A DNA stretch of 64,000 bases, taken from positions 88,123,501 to 88,187,500 of the forward strand of contig JAIOJX010000005.1 in NCBI GenBank assembly GCA_022376925.1. Direction: 5' to 3'. The stretch is from Tragulus kanchil (Eukaryota > Chordata > Mammalia > Artiodactyla > Tragulidae). Shown piece by piece: positions 8,016 through 19,670 of the stretch. A program made the translations under genes and the position numbers. The notes beneath the pieces were generated by a model. The model was not told where the DNA came from, made no database searches, and worked only from the letters and a program-made list of their open reading frames with translations. The stretch's first letter is position 1, and each line of letters starts with the position of its first letter.

Positions 8016-10299
8016 TAGATGGTCATAGTCTCTTTAGGACCAGGAACCTGAACATTTGCCCCAAGGCAATGCACCATAGGATAGACTGAGGAAAAGCAGA
8101 AGAGCAGCTTCAAGGAGGAAATTTTTCCAGGAAAGTATTTGTCTACTCTACTTCCTTGATAGCTGTGATCTCCAGCTGTTCCAAGTTATCCAGAAATAAT
8201 GTTCTCCCTCCATCTCTCTCTCTTTTCCTCTTTTTCTCATTATTTCTCTCCAGAGAGTTGTGAAGACACCATAATCGTACAGTTTATATTTTGTATGTTT
8301 CCCTCCATTCCTGCCCACTGCTGCCACCTCCCCCTTTTTGGGTAGGCAACTATGATAAGATCTGTGTAGATTTGGCATGTTTAAGCTTATAGTGAAATAG
8401 TTGACTATTTTTAGAAATTGAACAGGGCCTGAAGGATATACAGATGTACAACAAATACTTTGGAAAGGGTCGGAAAAGTATGAGACTAAGCAGACTCATA
8501 AATTAACCATCGGCCAATATTACAATTTCATTTTGGTGGACAACTCTTGGAACAAGAGTATTTTCTTGAATAGTTGGATTCTTTATTGGCCTGGAAATGA
8601 AAAGAGTATCTTGAGGCGTGGGGATAGTATTTTGCAATTACTTTAGAATCACTCTGTTTCTAACCAGGGAGAAAAAGGACTGAGTTTACTTTGAAAAAAA
8701 GCATGTACCTTAGAATATTATTATTTTCATGGAAACTCAAGTTCTTCCTTTCCTTGGCAGACATGAGAAAGGGTTGGAAAATTCTTCCTTGGGTTCCATA
8801 ATACTTTGTACAGCACTTGGCAGGGGCCTTGGTCATCTCATAGTGTTAAAGGAAACTTGAGAGACCTGGTCGAGAGAGACAGCAGAGGCTCTGAGAATCT
8901 ACATGATGGCGCACCACCAGGATGCTGTGCTCAGGAGGCAAAGAGGACTGGATCTGAAGTGTGGACAGGAGGATAGTTCAGCCTTTACCCATGCAGATCT
9001 TGCAATGAGATACCTGCTCACTGTGAGCCTGTTTCCTCCTGTGAAAACTGGCGATTTTAGAAAGGCTCTGAAGTGGATGAGCAGAAAACTGTGTGCCTCT
9101 TAAAAGAGTGTGCACCTATGAAGTTTGCAGACGTTAACACATGTGAAGTAAGTTAGATGGTCATAGTCTCTTTAGGACCAGGAACCTGAACATTTGCCCC
9201 AAGGCAATGCACCATAGGATAGACTGAGGAAAAGCAGAAGAGCAGCTTCAAGGAGGAAATTTTTCCAGGAAAGTATTTGTCTACTCTACTTCCTTGATAG
9301 CTGTGATCTCCAGCTGTTCCAAGTTATCCAGAAATAATGTTCTCCCTCCATCTCTCTCTCTTTTCCTCTTTTTCTCATTATTTCTCTCCAGAGAGTTGTG
9401 AAGACACCATAATCGTACAGTTTATATTTTGTATGTTTCCCTCCATTCCTGCCCACTGCTGCCACCTCCCCCTTTTTGGGTAGGCAACTATGATAAGATC
9501 TGTGTAGATTTGGCATGTTTAAGCTTATAGTGAAATAGTTGACTATTTTTAGAAATTGAACAGGGCCTGAAGGATATACAGATGTACAACAAATACTTTG
9601 GAAAGGGTCGGAAAAGTATGAGACTAAGCAGACTCATAAATTAACCATCGGCCAATATTACAATTTCATTTTGGTGGACAACTCTTGGAACAAGAGTATT
9701 TTCTTGAATAGTTGGATTCTTTATTGGCCTGGAAATGAAAAGAGTATCTTGAGGCGTGGGGATAGTATTTTGCAATTACTTTAGAATCACTCTGTTTCTA
9801 ACCAGGGAGAAAAAGGACTGAGTTTACTTTGAAAAAAAGCATGTACCTTAGAATATTATTATTTTCATGGAAACTCAAGTTCTTCCTTTCCTTGGCAGAC
9901 ATGAGAAAGGGTTGGAAAATTCTTCCTTGGGTTCCATAATACTTTGTACAGCACTTGGCAGGGGCCTTGGTCATCTCATAGTGTTAAAGGAAACTTGAGA
10001 GACCTGGTCGAGAGAGACAGCAGAGGCTCTGAGAATCTACATGATGGCGCACCACCAGGATGCTGTGCTCAGGAGGCAAAGAGGACTGGATCTGAAGTGT
10101 GGACAGGAGGATAGTTCAGCCTTTACCCATGCAGATCTTGCAATGAGATACCTGCTCACTGTGAGCCTGTTTCCTCCTGTGAAAAACTGGCGATTTTAGA
10201 AAGGCTCTGAAGTGGATGAGCAGAAAACTGTGTGCCTCTTAAAAGAGTGTGCACCTATGAAGTTTGCAGACGTTAACACATGTGAAGTAAGTTAGATGG
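8016..10299. repeat. Tandem duplication C (8016-9160 / 9154-10299)
   Basis: The offset is 1138, then 1139. The copies share 'tagatgg' at the joint. The one difference I noticed is an A-run, 'gtgaaaactgg' near 9041 versus 'gtgaaaaactgg' near 10181. That breaks a 66-codon frame (8903-9103), so the frame is not conserved between copies. Confidence 0.95.
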
Positions 10300-10480
10300 G
10301 AACTTCTAATGTAGTTCTTTTTTTGCTTTTTCTCCAAGTGAAATATTCAGCCAGGATCTGCTGTCAGATTTGCTGCTGGAGTAATTAATTCTTTGAGGAT
10401 CATGGGACTTCCTACAGGCAATTGATTCAAGCAGAAGCAGTGGAATCTCACTGCAGGGAAATGGGTCTGTGCCCATAGGT

Positions 10481-10500
10481 ACACACACACACATACATAC
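10481..10500 (+). repeat. (AC)n-(ATAC)n microsatellite
   Basis: A short acacac run is followed by atacatac. The duplicate is at about 11556-11576. Confidence 0.9.
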
Positions 10501-10582
10501 ATTTTATAGGCATATATGACTTCCTGTCCTGTCTGCCTCTGCCAATGACAGCACAGCCTGGTGGAGTGAGCATGGACCTCTA

Positions 10583-10765
10583 GATCTGGGTTAAGGGTCT
10601 ATCCCTGCTGCTTATCAGAACCATGAATTTAGGTAAGTTATTAACATCTTTGAGCTTTAGTTAAGTTTCTTCAACTCTAATACAGAGATAACACCCATCT
10701 AATACATCTTTGAATGTGATGGGCTTATGTATAAGGTTCCCAGTAAATGGTAGGAGTAGTAGTTT
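10583..10765 (+). repeat. MIR remnant (second copy 11658-11840)
   Basis: Forward MIR order is seen: 'tctgggttaagggtc', 'aggtaagttattaacatctt', 'tttcttcaactctaatacag', and 'gttcccagtaaatggtagga' near the 3' end. Duplication D repeats it. Confidence 0.65.
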
Positions 10766-12031
10766 TTATGATCACCTTTTGTTTTCCACAGCCCTGAGAC
10801 TGCAACTTGCTCTGTGCCTCAAAAGATTCTGCTGTTGGGGAACTTGGAGTGATGCATGGATAAAAATGGCCCCAGGGAGGTTTTCAGTTTGTATCAATTT
10901 AGAAGAAAGAAAAACTTAGCAAATATTTAAACCCCACCAGTGAAAATGTTCCTATCATTAATTTAGTAGTCATAGACTGGAAAGGGTTGGAAAATTCTTC
11001 CTTGGGTTCCATAATACTTTGTACAGCACTTGGCAGGGGCCTTGGTCATCTCATAGTGTTAAAGGAAACTTGAGAGACCTGGTCGAGAGAGACAGCAGAG
11101 GCTCTGAGAATCTACATGATGGCGCACCACCAGGATGCTGTGCTCAGGAGGCAAAGAGGACTGGATCTGAAGTGTGGACAGGAGGATAGTTCAGCCTTTA
11201 CCCATGCAGATCTTGCAATGAGATACCTGCTCACTGTGAGCCTGTTTCCTCCTGTGAAAAACTGGCGATTTTAGAAAGGCTCTGAAGTGGATGAGCAGAA
11301 AACTGTGTGCCTCTTAAAAGAGTGTGCACCTATGAAGTTTGCAGACGTTAACACATGTGAAGTAAGTTAGATGGGAACTTCTAATGTAGTTCTTTTTTTG
11401 CTTTTTCTCCAAGTGAAATATTCAGCCAGGATCTGCTGTCAGATTTGCTGCTGGAGTAATTAATTCTTTGAGGATCATGGGACTTCCTACAGGCAATTGA
11501 TTCAAGCAGAAGCAGTGGAATCTCACTGCAGGGAAATGGGTCTGTGCCCATAGGTACACACACACACATACATACATTTTATAGGCATATATGACTTCCT
11601 GTCCTGTCTGCCTCTGCCAATGACAGCACAGCCTGGTGGAGTGAGCATGGACCTCTAGATCTGGGTTAAGGGTCTATCCCTGCTGCTTATCAGAACCATG
11701 AATTTAGGTAAGTTATTAACATCTTTGAGCTTTAGTTAAGTTTCTTCAACTCTAATACAGAGATAACACCCATCTAATACATCTTTGAATGTGATGGGCT
11801 TATGTATAAGGTTCCCAGTAAATGGTAGGAGTAGTAGTTTTTATGATCACCTTTTGTTTTCCACAGCCCTGAGACTGCAACTTGCTCTGTGCCTCAAAAG
11901 ATTCTGCTGTTGGGGAACTTGGAGTGATGCATGGATAAAAATGGCCCCAGGGAGGTTTTCAGTTTGTATCAATTTAGAAGAAAGAAAAACTTAGCAAATA
12001 TTTAAACCCCACCAGTGAAAATGTTCCTATC

Positions 12032-13583
12032 TAATTTGGGAACATTTAGTAGTCATAGCCACTAAAACTGTTTTTACTGAAAAGGGTAGATAAAAATGCT
12101 TAACAGGCTGACAAATGCAGTAAATCTAATTTAACATTTTAAAGACAGAACTCTTGTCTGGATAATGCCTATCATTTAGACTTTCATGGAGAAATAAATT
12201 TGTATGATATTTAGGATAAAACATTATGAAGTCAATTACGCCCAACGTGAAGCGTTATACTGCTGAAGTATTTTATCTTCCTGGGTTTGTCAGACCTCTA
12301 GACTTCAGTATCATTTTCCCTATTTTGAATATACCCTAGTTTATAATAACCACTCTTATGGGCCATTTCTGTCTTGTTTTTGAAGAGTTTCTTTTCCCAA
12401 GGTCCTGATGCTAGTGTAACATCTAATATAATTTGGATTCCCCTTTTGCGTTTGGCTTTTAACAATCACATCCAGATGTTGTTTGCATTCTAGCCTAATT
12501 CTCATTCAATAAGGTTTGGGTATTTCAGAATACTTTACTATCAAAATCTTCTTTCACATTCCTTTCAGATCACAGTGATTTATATTTTCCCATAATCTAT
12601 TTGATTTCAATACAGAGTCACAGCACTGAAGAGGACTTTAGAAGTCATTTAGTCCAATCCCATGGCTTAGAGATGAGGAGACTGATACCTTGGGAGATGT
12701 TGTGACCAGTGCTAGTAATACAGTCAGTATTTGGCAAATGTAGGAAGAAATCATGGATCTCATTTTCTCTAGGTCACCGCAGGCTTGGATACTACAAGGT
12801 TGACCATTAAAATATTTCTGAACTTATTTTTAAAAAGTTTCTCTTATTTACATACTGTATTCTAAATCCAATCCAGAAAGATGTTCCAAAATCCCTAAAC
12901 ATGACTTCAAACTAAAGCTGTTCTATTGTGACTTTTCTTGAAACACATAACTTTTAAATCAACCCATTACTTGTGTGCTTCTGAATTTGAAACAAACTTG
13001 TTCTTCTTCAACTTCTGTGTTCTTTGAACATTTTAAACAAAGAGGTCAGTTTTTAAGCAGTAAGTCTTTTTCCAAGTAGTTTCCGAGTGTAAAGTCTGTA
13101 AATGGGGAGCAGTGAAGTCATCCATAGATCATATGTCATTTAGGGGCATGGGTAGAACTTTAATACTTTTCTCACTGGAAAAAGAAGGTTTAAAATTTAA
13201 TTCATGTGGAAAGGAAAAACCAAAAAGAACTAAACCTTCTGTTAAACAAGACCAAACAGAGTATAATTTAGAAAACGTACACTGTAAATGCTAGTGCATA
13301 AAATGTCTCCATTTTAATCACAATCTACTTTTCATTTAACTGGTATTGAAATGAGGAATGCAAAGGCAAGTTAAATCTTTTTTTTTTTTTTTTTTTTAAT
13401 GGAATGTCTGCCAACTACTAGCAATTGAGTAATTATTTTCCCCATAAGACACTCTGGGCTCATTGGAATGTGACTTAATATAATAATCAGATTCAAAGAA
13501 ATTCTGATGCCAACATTGCATGGAATTTAGTCATGATGTTCTTTTTGGTAACATACTAAAGTTCCTGCCCCGACCCTGTCCCC
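12032..13583. other. Unassigned AT-rich single-copy DNA
   Basis: I see no gene. At about 12612-12720, 'agaagtcatttagtccaatc' and 'gatgaggagactga' resemble an ancient MIR- or L3-type remnant. A T-run lies at 13378-13397. Confidence 0.5.
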
Positions 13584-13665
13584 CTTTTTTTTGGCTGTGC
13601 TGTGAGGCTTGCGGGATCTTAACTCTCTGTCCAGGGAATTAACTGGGTCTTTCCATTGCAAGAGA
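13584..13665 (-). mobile_element. tRNA-Glu SINE fragment
   Basis: A T-run, 'ggctgtgctgtgaggcttgc', 'gggatcttaactct' and 'ccagggaatt' match the inverted SINE. It ends inside the B-box region without reaching the head. Confidence 0.65.
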
Positions 13666-14164
13666 GTTTATTAACGACAGGGAAAGAAAGAACAGAGAGA
13701 ACACCTCAAGGGAGGGGTGGGCCACACGAAAAGACAATAGTTCTAAAGGGCTGGGGTACAGAGCAAGGTCATTTCATAATCCAAGGGGTCACTGATTGAC
13801 AGTTTGGATTGACAGCTTCAGGTTATATAACAAGATGCTCTACGATGCATGTCCTTCCCATACTTCAGTCTGTTATAATTAGATATATGTATTCATGGAA
13901 TATTTATGTGCAGTTAATGAGTCCAATGGCTGCCAAAGGTTACTTTAGTACATGATAGTGCGAGGTGAGTGCATGTGTTTTGAGTAGGGAAGGTCCTACC
14001 AGTGGGCAGTGGGAAATTTTTCAGGTCCTTGACTATTTTGGAGTACTGATGGGGGTGTATTAGGGGTGCTAAATTATTTGGTGGGATTACGTGGTCACCG
14101 GGTGCTTAGCTGAAGGGGATGCCTCTCACTGCTCTTGTCTAACTTCTTGCCTAACAATACCATG

Positions 14165-14355
14165 TGCAATCAGTGTACTAAACACTTCATACTATTGTCC
14201 ATTCCTTATCATTTCATTTAACCCTCACAAAAGCCCTAAGAGTAGGTGCTATTATAGTCCCCTTTTCAGGAGAGTCATTGAGGATTTAAAAGGTTAACCA
14301 AGGTGTTCCAGGTCCTGTAGCTAACATACAGTGAAGCTGAGCTTTGAATGCTATG
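14165..14355 (-). repeat. MIR remnant
   Basis: 'atttcatttaaccctcacaa', 'gagtaggtgctattatagtc', 'ccccttttcaggagag' and a weakened 'gtcctgtagctaaca' follow reverse MIR order. Confidence 0.8.
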
Positions 14356-14360
14356 ATTTC

Positions 14361-14652
14361 TTCTTTTTTTTCTTTTTTAATTTTGACTGTGCTAGGTCTT
14401 TGTTGCTGTGCAGGCTACTCGTTGTGGTGCCTTCTCTTGTTGTAGAACATCGACACCAGGCCTGAGTAGTTGCAGTACATGGACTCAGTAATTGTGGCTG
14501 TGGGGTTCTAGAGCACAAACTCATTAGTTGGTGGCATAAGGGCTTAATTGCTCTGCAACATGTGGCATCTTTTCTGATCAGGAATCGAACCTGTGTCTCG
14601 AGGAGGCAGGAGGGTTTTTTTTTTTTTAAACACTGAGCCACCAGGGAAGCCC
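14361..14652 (-). mobile_element. Older full-length artiodactyl tRNA-Glu SINE
   Basis: 'gtgctaggtctttgttgctg', 'gttgtggtgccttctcttg', 'cagtaattgtggctgtgg', 'catgtggcatcttttctgat' and 'gagccaccagggaagcc' are present. A T-run of about 12 bases interrupts the region just before the head (near 14615-14627). A 96-codon minus-strand frame here is a by-product of the SINE. Confidence 0.88.
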
Positions 14653-15212
14653 TGCTGTTTGATTTTAGACCTGACCATTTCAGCCCTGTAGAACAATGAC
14701 ATATCTCGAGGGCCTCAACAGGTATTTACCACAATGGACCAGTTGATTCTGGGTTTTAATGTGAAAATTAAATTATTTATATCCATTTTTGGAATTCCCT
14801 TGAAGCAAATTTTCATGCACCTAGGATTTTGTATCTTTTAGGTGTATTTTATCACAGCTGTGGGAACCTTGGTCTCCAGAATTGCGACAACTAATTTACA
14901 CTTCTAGTTCTGAGCTGCTTCTGCAAGAAGTGGCTCAAGGGATCACTAAAAGATCTGGGAAGCTGAAGGCAAAAGTGTGATACACCTAAGAGTATTTCAA
15001 AATTCTCATCCCAGGATGGTCAGCATAGTTTCTAGCATAAGTAGATGCCGTCATTTCTAGGGGGCTGTGGACGTTGAACTTGTTCACCTGTCCGTGCTGT
15101 GGATGTGCTTCATAATCTGAAGGACTGGAGTGACTGTCACACAAGAGGTATAAAGCATGGACTACTGGTTTGGTCAACCAGAACCATGGACTCCAACATC
15201 ACATGTCCGCTC
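14653..15212. other. Unassigned single-copy DNA
   Basis: There is no frame with recognisable domains and no repeat I can name. Confidence 0.5.
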
Positions 15213-15480
15213 ACTGAACACATAGACTGAAAATGTTAGAAATTGGGTAGGATTGAAGGTCAGCAATATCCAGTACATGATTCAGACCTCACACTACTGG
15301 TCTAAACTATAGCTTGTTCTGGGACATACAAACAAATTTTCAAGTGAGTGGGAGTTAGAGAAATTGGAAAAACATTGAGCTAGTCTACTAGTTTCTTCCT
15401 GCCTCTAGACTGAAGGATTGGTACTAGTGTGAGAGTGAGCTGTTTACAAAAAGGTCAGTTATCAGAAATAATAGGCTATA

Positions 15481-15672
15481 GGGACTTCCCTGGTGGTCCA
15501 GTGGCTAAGACTCTGTGCTCCCAGTGCAGGGCGCCTGGGTTCAATTCCTAATCAGGGAACTAGATCCCACATACTCCCACTAATATTTCACATGCCATAA
15601 CTGAAAGAACTCACATGCCTCAACTAAGACCCGAGGCAGCCAGATAAAGAAATAATTGTCAAAAAAAAAAAA
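15481..15672 (+). mobile_element. Artiodactyl tRNA-Glu SINE, non-composite form
   Basis: The head is 'gggacttccctggtggtcc', followed by a B-box-like 'gggttcaattcc', 'aagacccgaggcagcc' and a poly-A tail. The duplicate is at 16638-16830. Confidence 0.92.
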
Positions 15673-15680
15673 ATAGGCTA

Positions 15681-15992
15681 GGGACTTCCCTGGTGGTCCA
15701 GTGGGTAAGGACACTGCCTTGCAGTGCAAGGGGCGCCAGTTCGATCCCTGGCCTGGGAAGAGCCCACGTGCTGCAGAGTGGCTGGACCGATGTGTCCAAT
15801 TACCGAGCCGGAGCTCTGGAGCACATGCGGCCAGAGCCAGTGCTCTGCGACAACAGAGGCCACCGCAATGGGAGGCCCACATGGGCCAAAGAACTGAGAT
15901 GGATGAAAATAGATAAATGAAAGACCAATAGAAGTGGCCTGCCCGCCCCCCTCCCTCCCTAACCTGCCCTCCCAAAAAGGAAAAAAAAAAAA
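15681..15992 (+). mobile_element. Composite tRNA-Glu SINE, well preserved
   Basis: The head is 'gggacttccctggtggtcc', then 'agtgggtaaggacactgcc', a B box 'agttcgatccc', the body 'ggaccgatgtgtccaattac' and 'ctctgcgacaacagaggcc', then 'gatggatgaaaatagat' and poly-A. It inserted immediately after the preceding SINE's A-tail (taggcta / aggctata). Long frames on both strands (151, 75 and 71 codons) come from the SINE. The duplicate is at 16838-17150. Confidence 0.93.
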
Positions 15993-16049
15993 GGCTATAT
16001 TTTACAGAATGATCTTGCTGCACCACTGTTCTCATTATCTAATAAACAG

Positions 16050-16204
16050 TCCACCAGGCTCCTCTTTCCATGGGATTCTACAGGCAAGAATGTTGGAGAG
16101 GGTAGCCATTCCCTTCTCCAAGAGGTATTTGCAGCCCAGGGATTGAACCTGTGTCTCCTACATTGCAGGCAGATTCTTTACCATCTGAGCCACCAGGGAA
16201 GCCT
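16050..16204 (-). mobile_element. Bov-tA SINE
   Basis: 'ccaccaggctcctctttcca', 'caggcaagaatgttggag' and 'atctgagccaccagggaag' are present, with target duplication aataaacag (16041-16049 and 16206-16214). The duplicate is at about 17207-17362. Confidence 0.93.
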
Positions 16205-16637
16205 CAATAAACAGCATGTATATAGTAAAAGACCTTTTGAGAATAATACAGTAAATCATCAGTTTGGGATAGTCTCCTTGTACTCCACATAAAAAGTCTT
16301 TACAGCCTTTCTCAGTGTTTCCTTGCCTTATCCTCCTTTTAGTACCAAGATATACGCTCTGTTCCGTGGACTGAACACATAGACTGAAAATGTTAGAAAT
16401 TGGGTAGGATTGAAGGTCAGCAATATCCAGTACATGATTCAGACCTCACACTACTGGTCTAAACTATAGCTTGTTCTGGGACATACAAACAAATTTTCAA
16501 GTGAGTGGGAGTTAGAGAAATTGGAAAAACATTGAGCTAGTCTACTAGTTTCTTCCTGCCTCTAGACTGAAGGATTGGTACTAGTGTGAGAGTGAGCTGT
16601 TTACAAAAAGGTCAGTTATCAGAAATAATAGGCTATA

Positions 16638-17362
16638 GGGACTTCCCTGGTGGTCCAGTGGCTAAGACTCTGTGCTCCCAGTGCAGGGCGCCTGGGTTCA
16701 ATTCCTAATCAGGGAACTAGATCCCACATACTCCCACTAATATTTCACATGCCATAACTGAAAGAACTCACATGCCTCAACTAAGACCCGAGGCAGCCAG
16801 ATAAAGAAATAATTGTCAAAAAAAAAAAAATAGGCTAGGGACTTCCCTGGTGGTCCAGTGGGTAAGGACACTGCCTTGCAGTGCAAGGGGCGCCAGTTCG
16901 ATCCCTGGCCTGGGAAGAGCCCACGTGCTGCAGAGTGGCTGGACCGATGTGTCCAATTACCGAGCCGGAGCTCTGGAGCACATGCGGCCAGAGCCAGTGC
17001 TCTGCGACAACAGAGGCCACCGCAATGGGAGGCCCACATGGGCCAAAGAACTGAGATGGATGAAAATAGATAAATGAAAGACCAATAGAAGTGGCCTGCC
17101 CGCCCCCCTCCCTCCCTAACCTGCCCTCCCAAAAAGGAAAAAAAAAAAAAGGCTATATTTTACAGAATGATCTTGCTGCACCACTGTTCTCATTATCTAA
17201 TAAACAGTCCACCAGGCTCCTCTTTCCATGGGATTCTACAGGCAAGAATGTTGGAGAGGGTAGCCATTCCCTTCTCCAAGAGGTATTTGCAGCCCAGGGA
17301 TTGAACCTGTGTCTCCTACATTGCAGGCAGATTCTTTACCATCTGAGCCACCAGGGAAGCCT
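16638..17362. mobile_element. Second copy of the three-SINE cluster
   Basis: The same SINEs are at 16638-16830 (+), 16838-17150 (+) and 17207-17362 (-), repeated by duplication E. They are not independent insertions: order, spacing and target duplications are the same. Confidence 0.92.
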
Positions 17363-17382
17363 CAATAAACAGCATGTATATA

Positions 17383-19623
17383 GTAAAAGACCTTTTGAGA
17401 ATAATACAGTAAATCATCAGTTTGGGATAGTCTCCTTGTACTCCACATAAAAAGTCTTTACAGCCTTTCTCAGTGTTTCCTTGCCTTATTTCAGCATGTA
17501 AGACCCTTTTCAGTAACCATTATTAACATGCAAGTAGTATTCTGTGGAAGATAGCAAGGTTCACATGGAAACAGTCATTCTGCTATAAAATGTCTACTTT
17601 CCGCATATTCTGTTGATTTCTTTTTATTTTTTTATTCTGAAAAATAATGGATCTCTTCTATCATTTGTAACAACTGCCTAAATTTTACCATATTGCTCTA
17701 CTTATTCTGAGGGGTTATTTAAAGACAAATCCAAGACAACATAATGTTTGTATGTATTTATATCCTTAAATATTTCAGTATATAAACAAATAAGAGATTT
17801 CTTTCTGTATTTACTATGCCATTATCCCTTCAAACAAAATGAATACTACTTCTTTACACAGTTGATATCAGATTTTCTAATTTTTCCCTCTTCTTTTTTA
17901 TTAAGCATACAGTTTAGTAACTTTTAGTCTAGCCATAGTTGTGCACCCTCTACTACAATCAATGTTTATTACCCCCTTTTATTACTTCTACTCTCCTTAG
18001 CCATCACCCCCAAATCCCCACCTCTTCCCCAGCTTTAGGCACCACTACCCTAATTTCTATTTTTGGAGATACGACTATCTTGGACATTTTTGTACAAATG
18101 AATCATACAATATGTAGTCCTTTGTGCCCAGCTTCTTTCACTTAGTATAATTTCATGCTTCAGCCATGTTGTACACATATTGGTACTTCATTATTTTTTC
18201 TGGCCAAATAATATTCTATTGTATAGATATACCATAGACATATTATTTATTCATTTTGGGGATTTCTTTTTTGAAAAAGAAACTTTATTATAAAAATTTC
18301 AAAAATATACAAAAGAGTATAGTACATTAAACCCCAAGTAGAATCTCATTGTTACCACAGTTAGCAACTTCTAACCTATCTGATTTCATCCATAATTCAG
18401 CATTCCTTGTACTCTAGGTTATTTGAAACAAATATAAGACATATCTTTTCATCCATAAGTATTTCAATATGTATTTGTAAATGGTAAAATCTCCTTTAAA
18501 ATATATTACCAGTATCATACATTAGTAAAAGACCTTTTGAGAATAGTTTTTTTCTTTACAGCCTTTCTCAGTGTTTCCTTGCCTTATTTCAGCATGTAAG
18601 ACCCTTTTCAGTAACCATTATTAACATGCAAGTAGTATTCTGTGGAAGATAGCAAGGTTCACATGGAAACAGTCATTCTGCTATAAAATGTCTACTTTCC
18701 GCATATTCTGTTGATTTCTTTTTATTTTTTTATTCTGAAAAATAATGGATCTCTTCTATCATTTGTAACAACTGCCTAAATTTTACCATATTGCTCTACT
18801 TATTCTGAGGGGTTATTTAAAGACAAATCCAAGACAACATAATGTTTGTATGTATTTATATCCTTAAATATTTCAGTATATAAACAAATAAGAGATTTCT
18901 TTCTGTATTTACTATGCCATTATCCCTTCAAACAAAATGAATACTACTTCTTTACACAGTTGATATCAGATTTTCTAATTTTTCCCTCTTCTTTTTTATT
19001 AAGCATACAGTTTAGTAACTTTTAGTCTAGCCATAGTTGTGCACCCTCTACTACAATCAATGTTTATTACCCCCTTTTATTACTTCTACTCTCCTTAGCC
19101 ATCACCCCCAAATCCCCACCTCTTCCCCAGCTTTAGGCACCACTACCCTAATTTCTATTTTTGGAGATACGACTATCTTGGACATTTTTGTACAAATGAA
19201 TCATACAATATGTAGTCCTTTGTGCCCAGCTTCTTTCACTTAGTATAATTTCATGCTTCAGCCATGTTGTACACATATTGGTACTTCATTATTTTTTCTG
19301 GCCAAATAATATTCTATTGTATAGATATACCATAGACATATTATTTATTCATTTTGGGGATTTCTTTTTTGAAAAAGAAACTTTATTATAAAAATTTCAA
19401 AAATATACAAAAAGAGTATAGTACATTAAACCCCCAAGTAGAATCTCATTGTTACCACAGTTAGCAACTTCTAACCTATCTGATTTCATCCATAATTCAG
19501 CATTCCCTTGTACTCTAGGTTATTTGAAACAAATATAAGACATATCTTTTCATCCATAAGTATTTCAATATGTATTTGTAAATGGTAAAATCTCCTTTAA
19601 AATATATTACCAGTATCATACAT
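17383..19623. repeat. Tandem duplication F (17383-18522 / 18525-19623)
   Basis: The copies start with 'gtaaaagaccttttgagaat', but copy 2 then lacks about 44 bases (18545-18553 is a short T-rich filler), so the offset falls from 1142 to 1098. At the right it is 1101 after three one-base homopolymer differences (e.g. 'acaaaagag' versus 'acaaaaagag'). It overlaps the end of E. Confidence 0.94.
17620..18522 (-). repeat. Ancient L1M-like remnants
   Basis: 'aatcatacaatatgtagtcc', 'ttctttcacttagtataatt' and 'tattctattgtatagatata' are typical of old mammalian L1 3' ends in antisense. 'aaactttattataaaaattt' and 'taagtatttcaatatgtatt' resemble a second old L1-type segment. Subfamily is not assigned. 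The duplicate is at about 18718-19670. Confidence 0.6.
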
Positions 19624-19670
19624 AAAAATAAAACAAGCAGTATAACAAACAATAAACAATAATTCCTTAA

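Larger units (their letters stand above)
9905..12031. repeat. Tandem duplication D (9905-10956 / 10980-12031)
   Basis: The offset is 1075. It overlaps the second copy of C, so 'gaaagggttgg' through 'gttagatgg' occurs three times (8767-9160, 9905-10299, 10980-11374). The 23-base joint 10957-10979 is a shortened, garbled form of the real continuation after 12031 (both contain 'tttagtagtcatag'). Confidence 0.95.
15213..17489. repeat. Tandem duplication E (15213-16331 / 16370-17489)
   Basis: The offset is 1157-1158; copy 2 has one extra A in the run near 17138. Both copies carry the same three SINEs. The 38-base joint 16332-16369 differs from the sequence after 17489 but ends in 'tgttccgtgga', a garbled form of 'tgtccgctca' before 15213. 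Confidence 0.95.

Noticed and set aside
8903..9103. 66-codon frame beginning MMAHHQDAVL
   Set aside because: One A-run difference breaks it in the two other copies (near 10181 and 11256), and there is no recognisable domain.
15580..16035. 151-codon minus-strand frame (and 131 codons at 16737-17132)
   Set aside because: It lies in SINE sequence; the apparent protein is the antisense translation of the composite SINE and changes with one homopolymer base between copies.
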